Shown: in pieces, positions 58,940-64,000 of the stretch | How positions within the stretch are numbered: the stretch's first letter is position 1 | Layout: each line of letters opens with the position of its first letter | NCBI RefSeq assembly: GCF_001995985.1 | Contig: NZ_MUFC01000014.1 | Span: 1 to 64,000, forward strand | Length of the DNA: 64,000 bases | From: Salinivibrio sharmensis | GTDB taxonomy: Bacteria; Pseudomonadota; Gammaproteobacteria; Enterobacterales; Vibrionaceae | Reading direction: 5' to 3' | Translations under genes and position numbers: made by a program | Notes under the pieces: model-generated | Seen by the model: the letters and a program-made list of their open reading frames with translations, nothing else | Told to the model about the DNA's origin: nothing | The model's database searches: none

Positions 58940-60382
58940 TTAGCCAACCAGTGATTCCACATAGTGGTAAATAGCTTTTAAAACGCGAACTTTATCCTCC
59001 TCAGCTTGGTGTTGTTCAGCGAGATGTTGCAGGTTATCCATATAAGCAGGAAGGTGTGTTTCAAAGTAATCACGTCGATGCATAAACCATTTTTTCTGCT
59101 CGGCTTCGGTGAGCGTCCACGGATAATTGCGCGCGCGATAACGGAATAACAGCGGCTTGATGCGCCAGTCATCTACGCTGAGATCCAGTGCGGCAAGATT
59201 CTCAGGATCGCGTGCACGGATGATATCCATCGCACTGCGGTCGCTTTTGGAGAAAAAGCCTGAATACAGGGCCGTATCCACGTCCTGATTGTTGAAAAGC
59301 TTTGCATCGGCAAATACAGCGACGAGCTTCTCGCGTAATTCTGGCGCGGCTTTCAATGCTTTTAGGTGGTGTAAGCAGGCTTCGCGATCCACACCGAGTC
59401 GGGCGGCATCCTCGGGTCGTAATGTTTTTGCGTCCGCGAGCACGGGGCATTTATTGATATGTACCAGTTTAAGAGGGGCGGGTAACTGCCCTTCCGTGAG
59501 GTCGTGGTGCGGGGTATACAGGCGCTCGCGTAACGAATCAGCGTCCAATTCAAACAAAGGGGCCGGGTCACGGGCTAGATCGACCGTAATCACGGCGTTA
59601 GGGTTATCAGGATGCCAAGCAACGGGCACAATCCAGCTGGTGTTGCCGCGCTCGGTGCCGAACATGCCAGAGACATGCACGAGAGGCGTCATATTCACCA
59701 CATCAATCAGGTGCTTGATTTTGTTTTTATTCCGATGTTTTAACAAATAATCAAATAGCCGTGGCTGTGCTGCCTTGACCTTTTTCGCCAGCTCGATGGT
59801 CGCGTGCACATCCGCCATCGCATCGTGCGCGTTGCTATGCTCTATACCATTGGCAACAGAAAGGTTTTCTAATTTGAAACTGGGTTTACCGTTGTCATCA
59901 TGGGGCCACTCAATACCATCCGGACGCAGTGCGTAGCAGGCGCGCATCACATCGAGCAAATCCCAGCGCGAATTACCGTTTTGCCAACTCCAGCCGTATG
60001 GGTCAAAAAAGTTGCGGTACAGCGTGTAGCGAGTCACTTCGTCATCGAAACGCACATTGTTGTATCCAACAATACAGGTATTGGGTTGCGAGAAGGCAGC
60101 ATGGATCTGTGCGATGAACTCCGGTTCGGGTAAGCCTTTTTTCAGTGCCAGCTGCGGTGTGATCCCGGTGACCAAACAGGCTTCCGGTGCCGGTAAGTAG
60201 TCATTCGGCGGTTGGCAGTACAGGACTAAGGGTTCACCGATGACATTAAAATCACTGTCGGTACGAACGCCAGCAAATTGGCAAGGCCTGTCTTTACCTG
60301 GATGAGTGCCGAATGTTTCAAAGTCGTAGAAAAAAAAGCTTGGCTGGTCGGCGTCTGTCACAATCGAATCCAACTTGGTCAA
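58940..60382 (-). CDS. sbcB: Exodeoxyribonuclease I SbcB
   Basis: A 480-residue 3'-5' single-strand DNA exonuclease of the DEDD superfamily. The first catalytic motif is FFFYDFETFGTHPGKD. ITPQLALKKGLPEPEFI, VGYNNVRFDDEVTRY and SNAHDAMADVHATIELA follow in order. The C-terminal domain ends in a helical region. It works with recombination and mismatch repair. About 235 bases upstream to azoR hold no gene. Confidence 0.97.
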   Translation of the reverse strand: MTKLDSIVTDADQPSFFFYDFETFGTHPGKDRPCQFAGVRTDSDFNVIGEPLVLYCQPPNDYLPAPEACLVTGITPQLALKKGLPEPEFIAQIHAAFSQPNTCIVGYNNVRFDDEVTRYTLYRNFFDPYGWSWQNGNSRWDLLDVMRACYALRPDGIEWPHDDNGKPSFKLENLSVANGIEHSNAHDAMADVHATIELAKKVKAAQPRLFDYLLKHRNKNKIKHLIDVVNMTPLVHVSGMFGTERGNTSWIVPVAWHPDNPNAVITVDLARDPAPLFELDADSLRERLYTPHHDLTEGQLPAPLKLVHINKCPVLADAKTLRPEDAARLGVDREACLHHLKALKAAPELREKLVAVFADAKLFNNQDVDTALYSGFFSKSDRSAMDIIRARDPENLAALDLSVDDWRIKPLLFRYRARNYPWTLTEAEQKKWFMHRRDYFETHLPAYMDNLQHLAEQHQAEEDKVRVLKAIYHYVESLVG

Positions 60383-60524
60383 TAAGAAAGCAGGAGCAAA
60401 ATCCTGCGATAAACCAGTATGGTAACACTGGCATCGCGTATCACCAATCCTGAGCTAACCGGTGCAATATTGAAGCGCTGATGCGGATAAAAACAGGCAA
60501 TCAGCAGCGAAGATCGATAATGAA

Positions 60525-60544
60525 AGCCTGCACGCAGGCAGGCT
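60525..60544 (-). terminator. Weak terminator after azoR
   Basis: AGCCTGC and GCAGGCT form a 7-bp stem; leftward transcription meets TTTCATT. A second hairpin (TCGTGCG/CGCACGA, 60583-60600) lies between it and the azoR stop, without a T tail. Confidence 0.45.
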
Positions 60545-60617
60545 ATAGTGACAAGGCAGGTGGTAAGGTCGGTGAGTTTACGTCGTGCGAATACGCACGA
60601 GCATGCGTTTTCCGCTG

Positions 60618-61202
60618 CTAAGACGCTAAGCGTTTCAGTGTTTGCTTGGCCTCATCAATGGCTTGGCTTGCAGTGTCTTCGCCCATTGCCAGCCCTTCGG
60701 CGTAAACAAACTCGACGTCGGTGATCCCAATAAAGCCAAGTACGGTCTGCATGTAACCCGTGATATGGTCGGTCGTGCCTCCTTTGTGCATCCCACCGCG
60801 TGTGGTGACCACAATGGCACGCTTGCCTTTCAGTAGGCCCTCGGGACCGTTTTCAGTGTAACGGAAAGTCACCCCTGCACGGGCAACGAGATCAATCCAG
60901 GCCTTGAGTTGCACAGGGATAGTGAAGTTATACATAGGTGCCGCAATGACTAGCGTATCGCTTTGCTGAATTTCTTCGATCAACTGATCTGAAGCTTGCT
61001 GTACTTGCTGTTGCGCGTCAGTGAGCTCATCTGCACCGCGTAAGCCGCCGACATTGTCGCCATTGAGGACCGGCAAAGGGGTAGAAGCAAGATCGCGCTC
61101 AATCAGCGTGTCTGGGGACAGCTCATCCACCACACTGTTAATCACAGCATTTGAGCTTGAGTGGGGGCCAAGGATACTTGATTTCAATACCAGCGCTTTC
61201 AT
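60618..61202 (-). CDS. azoR: FMN-dependent NADH-azoreductase AzoR
   Basis: A 194-residue flavodoxin-fold quinone/azo reductase. LVLKSSILGPHSSSNAVIN binds FMN phosphate near the N-terminus. APMYNFTIPVQLKAWIDLV and TTRGGMHKGG form the flavin pocket. Enzymes of this type protect against quinone and thiol stress. ATG 61202 follows AAGGAG by 5-8 bases. Confidence 0.95.
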   Translation of the reverse strand: MKALVLKSSILGPHSSSNAVINSVVDELSPDTLIERDLASTPLPVLNGDNVGGLRGADELTDAQQQVQQASDQLIEEIQQSDTLVIAAPMYNFTIPVQLKAWIDLVARAGVTFRYTENGPEGLLKGKRAIVVTTRGGMHKGGTTDHITGYMQTVLGFIGITDVEFVYAEGLAMGEDTASQAIDEAKQTLKRLAS

Positions 61203-61526
61203 GCATCTCTCCTTAAAATTTGATTGGCTTATCGCACATGATGGTGTTTTGTTACGAGACTCAGTGTAGAGAATCCCAACGTTAAAACCAGCATAGAGAT
61301 TCGTTAAACTTGTTCAAAAATTTTGTTGATGTCGCTAAGCCCTGTGCGGCCAGTTGCACTGAGTCGGTATGGGCGTATGCCGGCGACCGGCAGTCGTTCA
61401 TAATGTAAAAATAATGTTATAATGCCCGTTGTATTGGTTAGGTATCCCAGACAAAGAACGGCAAAGCGCCAAGTCAAATCACAAGTCGGTCGCTTGTGGG
61501 ACGCAACGGGGTTTGAGGAAATGCGC
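61203..61526. other. Divergent promoter region azoR / HAD phosphatase
   Basis: About 320 bases without a gene. A perfect TATAAT lies at 61418-61423, pointing rightward, with a poor -35 region. A transcript from it would begin near 61430 and carry a leader of roughly 100 bases before the phosphatase start. Confidence 0.55.
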
Positions 61527-62201
61527 GTGAAAAATTTATTTATGTTAGACGTGGATGGCACGCTGGTCGACAGCTGCCAAATGGATCACGAGTGTTTTAG
61601 TGAAGCGGTTTATGACGTCACCGGTTTTACGGTGCCGGATGATTGGGGCGGCTATACCAATGTTACGGATGCGGGGATCATTGAAGAGCTGATTGATAGT
61701 CATGATCTTCAGCGTGAAAAGATCATGCTCTTTCGAGAAATCAAGCGCGTATTTACGCATAAACTGACCAACGCAATTGCTAACCACGGATTAAAGCCGT
61801 TGCCAGGCGCGGTAGCATTTATTGATGAGATGCGTCATATGCCGACCGTTGCCTTGGCGATAGCAACGGGAGGCTGGGAAGAAACCGCACGGATGAAACT
61901 CAAAGCCGCTGGCTTTAATGTTGAAGGCATTGTATTTTCGTCTTGCTCAGATGCGATGAGTCGCAGCGAAGTGATGGCATTGGCTGCGTTCCGTGCTAAA
62001 CAAGATTACGGTGTCCATTTTGAGCGTCGAATCTATTTTGGTGATGGAGTGTGGGATAAACAAGCCACACAGTCGCTGAACTATGAGTTTGTCGCCGTCG
62101 GTGACAAAGTCGAGCACGATGTGAGGGTGAGTAATTTCGTCAACCCGCGCGCTATTTTGGGTAAACTGGGCATTGATGAAGCGCAGCGTCAATACGCCTA
62201 A
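61527..62201 (+). CDS. HAD-superfamily phosphatase
   Basis: A 224-residue HAD hydrolase. Motif I is LFMLDVDGTLVDS at the N-terminus, motif II lies in LAIATGGWEETARMKLKAAG and motif IV in IYFGDGVWDKQA. A helical cap lies between residues 18 and 95. GTG 61527 is preferred because GAGGA lies 7-8 bases upstream and the sequence starts VKNLFMLDVDG, as relatives do; ATG 61521 would sit 1-2 bases from GAGGA. Its substrate is unknown; phosphoglycolate-like or beta-phosphoglucomutase-like relatives exist. Confidence 0.86.
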   Translation: MKNLFMLDVDGTLVDSCQMDHECFSEAVYDVTGFTVPDDWGGYTNVTDAGIIEELIDSHDLQREKIMLFREIKRVFTHKLTNAIANHGLKPLPGAVAFIDEMRHMPTVALAIATGGWEETARMKLKAAGFNVEGIVFSSCSDAMSRSEVMALAAFRAKQDYGVHFERRIYFGDGVWDKQATQSLNYEFVAVGDKVEHDVRVSNFVNPRAILGKLGIDEAQRQYA

Positions 62202-62237
62202 TCGTTTTATACGTAAACGCGAATAATGAGCAGAAAA

Positions 62238-62271
62238 GAAAAGCCGACGTTTTGACACGTCGGCTTTTTTA
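62238..62271. terminator. Bidirectional terminator between the HAD gene and the AGCS gene
   Basis: AAAGCCGACGT and ACGTCGGCTTT pair perfectly around 6 bases, with T runs on both strands. The genes converge here. Confidence 0.93.
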
Positions 62272-62308
62272 TTCGGTGTTCAACGTCTTACCGAGTCGCT
62301 AATCACTT

Positions 62309-63727
62309 TCATTGTGCGTCAACAACGGCATTGGTTTCTTGGCTCGGTACATTGGTAGCGCTAGCCCGGCTGTCTAGTGCGGCAAAGTAGGCTTGAGTTT
62401 CCGCTATCACCACCTTGCGTAGCAGCAATAGGCCAATCAAGTTAGGAATAGCCATTAAGCCATTAACAATATCAGCCAGTATCCAAATGGTGTTTAATTG
62501 GATAAAGGCACCGGATGCAATTAAGCCGATAAAGAATAGCTTGTAGATATAAATCGCTTTTTTGCCGAACAGATAAGCCACGCAGCGTTCGCCATAATAG
62601 TGCCATCCTAAAATGGTGGTGAAGGCAAAAAACAATAGGCCAATGTTTACCAGCATCGGGCCAACAGGGCTTTCCATTCCCACGGCAAACGCATGTGAGG
62701 TCATGGCGGCGCCAGCAAGCTCGCCAGACCAAGATTGCGTAAGGATCAAGGTGAGTCCGGTCATGGTACAAATCACCAGCGTATCGATAAAGGTGCCGGT
62801 CATTGATACCAAGCCTTGCTCAACACAGGAGTCCGTTTTTGCTGCGGCCGCGGCAATAGGCGCACTCCCAAGGCCAGATTCGTTAGAGAATACCCCACGT
62901 GCAATACCCGATTGAATCGCAAGCATCATGCCGGCACCCGCAAAGCCTCCGGTTGCGGCCATGCCGTTGAAAGCAGATTCAAACACCAGGCTGACTGCTT
63001 GTGGTAATTGTGCGGCGTTTGCCACGAGTACCCATAAGCACGCGCTTACATAAAGCACTGCCATAACAGGCACAATCTTGGCGGCGACGGCGGAAATGGA
63101 TTTGACGCCACCCAAGGTGACTGAGGCGACGAGCACGGTTAACAGGGCTGCGACAACGGCTGTTGGAATATTAAATAAGTGGGTCGCTGCGCTACTAATC
63201 GCGTTCACTTGTGGGAAGGTGCCAATGCCAAAGCATGCCACTCCCAGTCCAAATAAAGCAAAGAGCTTGGCGAGAATGGGTTTACCGGCACCTTTAGACA
63301 GGTACATCATTGGTCCACCAAGCATGTTGCCTTTGTGGTCAACTTCGCGGTATTTGACCGCCAGCAAGCATTCCGCGTACTTGGTCGCCATGCCCAAAAA
63401 GGCGGCGAGCCACATCCAAAACAGTGCCCCTGGGCCCCCAAGAGAAATAGCCGTGGCTACGCCGATGATGTTGCCAGTACCTATGGTCGCGGATAAGGCT
63501 GTACACAGCGCCGCAAACCCTGAAACATCCCCTTGGGTTTTGGCGTTCGACGGCTTAAAGATTTGTTTGAGCGCAAACGGTAGGCGACGGAGTTGGAGTA
63601 GCCCTAACCGTACTGTAAAAAAGAGCCCCGTACCGGTGAGTAGCAAAAGAAGCGGTGGACCCCATATCCAGTCGTCAATGGTGCCTAGAAGTGTTTGTAT
63701 ATCTGGTAGTTGCGAAAAAAATGGCAT
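62309..63727 (-). CDS. Sodium:alanine/glycine symporter (AGCS family)
   Basis: A 472-residue inner-membrane symporter with about 11 hydrophobic helices. The AGCS hallmarks are GDVSGFAALCTALSATIGTG, KYREVDHKGNMLGGPMMYLS and SNESGLGSAPIAAAAAKTD. It imports small amino acids with Na+. AAGGGGGAAT is just ahead of ATG 63727. The tandem glycine riboswitch upstream implies that glycine is a substrate and that expression follows cellular glycine. Confidence 0.96.
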   Translation of the reverse strand: MPFFSQLPDIQTLLGTIDDWIWGPPLLLLLTGTGLFFTVRLGLLQLRRLPFALKQIFKPSNAKTQGDVSGFAALCTALSATIGTGNIIGVATAISLGGPGALFWMWLAAFLGMATKYAECLLAVKYREVDHKGNMLGGPMMYLSKGAGKPILAKLFALFGLGVACFGIGTFPQVNAISSAATHLFNIPTAVVAALLTVLVASVTLGGVKSISAVAAKIVPVMAVLYVSACLWVLVANAAQLPQAVSLVFESAFNGMAATGGFAGAGMMLAIQSGIARGVFSNESGLGSAPIAAAAAKTDSCVEQGLVSMTGTFIDTLVICTMTGLTLILTQSWSGELAGAAMTSHAFAVGMESPVGPMLVNIGLLFFAFTTILGWHYYGERCVAYLFGKKAIYIYKLFFIGLIASGAFIQLNTIWILADIVNGLMAIPNLIGLLLLRKVVIAETQAYFAALDSRASATNVPSQETNAVVDAQ

Positions 63728-63751
63728 TAATTCCCCCTTTAAACATCAAAG

Positions 63752-63811
63752 GAGGAGATAGACCACACTAATATTAACAAAAGTGCTACATATTGGGGTG
63801 GGTATCTCCTC
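63752..63811 (-). promoter_or_regulatory. Possible expression platform of the glycine riboswitch
   Basis: The segment that closes the second aptamer (TATCTCCTC on the plus strand at 63803-63811) is fully complementary to GAGGAGATA at 63752-63760, 9 bp. This would form a competing hairpin just upstream of the symporter's ribosome-binding site. Whether it acts as terminator, anti-terminator or mRNA switch is inference. Confidence 0.55.
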
Positions 63812-63980
63812 TGTCCTTTTGCCTGAGAGTTTCACTTGAGTACAAGCTTGCTCCTTCGGCGCCCGAACTAACGGGTCTCTCCAGAGTCTCCTCCAACAGC
63901 AGTCCATACAATTAAGTGCCTGAAAGATTTACTTCTTCGGCGGATGGCGTCGGCCACCTCTCTCCTGCTGTCTTCATCGG
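63803..63980 (-). promoter_or_regulatory. Tandem glycine riboswitch (gcvT-type, two aptamers)
   Basis: Reading leftwards, the first aptamer (about 63974-63896) has CAGGAGAGAGG, then GCCGAAGAAG and TTTCAGGCA. The second (about 63895-63803) has GGAGAG, GCCGAAGGAGCAA, AACTCTCAGGCAAAAGGACA and GAGG. These are the conserved pieces of the gcvT motif. A short linker joins the two. The arrangement equals the tandem riboswitch known ahead of a sodium:alanine symporter in V. cholerae. Confidence 0.95.
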
Positions 63981-64000
63981 AACGTCGTCATGACGGAAAG

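Noticed and set aside
63078-63761. Rightward open frame of 227 codons over the AGCS gene
   Set aside because: Antisense shadow of strongly conserved transporter motifs; the composition is that of a reverse-strand translation.
1-64000. tRNA, rRNA, CRISPR arrays or prophage genes
   Set aside because: No cloverleaf-like genes, repeat-spacer pattern, integrase or phage structural genes were recognised by eye.

Overview
The window reads as chromosomal DNA of a marine or halophilic gammaproteobacterium of the Vibrionaceae. Salinivibrio or a relative fits best, judging by roughly even base composition and gene content; the genus is an inference. Pointers are MukFEB in place of SMC, a CsiV-type protein beside mfd, a PilZ protein between lolC and mfd, an OlsF-like bifunctional acyltransferase, a ToxR-like membrane-anchored winged-helix protein and a tandem glycine riboswitch in front of a sodium:alanine/glycine symporter. 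About 53 protein genes are supported. No tRNA, rRNA, CRISPR array or prophage was seen.

Layout. 1-230: the start of an IS1182-type transposase runs off the left edge. 259-3802: an orphan fused peptide-ABC ATPase and a class I-type dihydroorotase, separated by about 550 bases with no supportable gene. 4006-9412: a cell-envelope cluster (hinT, ycfL, lpoB, thiK, a DUF6279 lipoprotein, ycfP) and ndh; nagZ, expected here from the E. coli order, is absent. 9658-19380: rhlE, csiV, mfd, a PilZ protein and the lipoprotein exporter lolCDE. 19561-26200: a DUF2062 membrane protein, comEC, then lipid A/KDO genes msbA-lpxK-ycaR-kdsB. 26286-34505: elyC, divergent cmoM and the condensin operon mukFEB.

34561-47180 is an accessory block between mukB and ldtD, which lie close together in E. 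coli. It holds two paralogous chemoreceptors, an acetyltransferase, an aldo/keto reductase, a MarR regulator and a probable Fur-controlled iron operon (imelysin, di-heme oxidoreductase, imelysin lipoprotein, DUF1513). From 47331 the ancestral order resumes: ldtD, an OlsF-like acyltransferase, the ycbL metallohydrolase and a DUF2982 protein.

52789-63980 is a mosaic: two small uncharacterised proteins, a SulA-like division inhibitor with a perfect LexA box, tpm, an EamA transporter, cdd, a solute-binding protein behind a membrane-anchored winged-helix regulator, sbcB, azoR, a HAD phosphatase, and an AGCS symporter under a tandem glycine riboswitch.

Together the genes serve mainly envelope biogenesis (LolCDE, MsbA, LpxK, KdsB, LpoB, LdtD, ElyC, CsiV), chromosome upkeep (MukFEB, Mfd, SbcB, SulA) and environmental sensing. 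The least-understood systems are the imelysin/di-heme/DUF1513 operon, the regulator plus solute-binding-protein pair at 57338-58669, and the unknown gene at 53447 whose ribosome-binding site lies in an inverted repeat.
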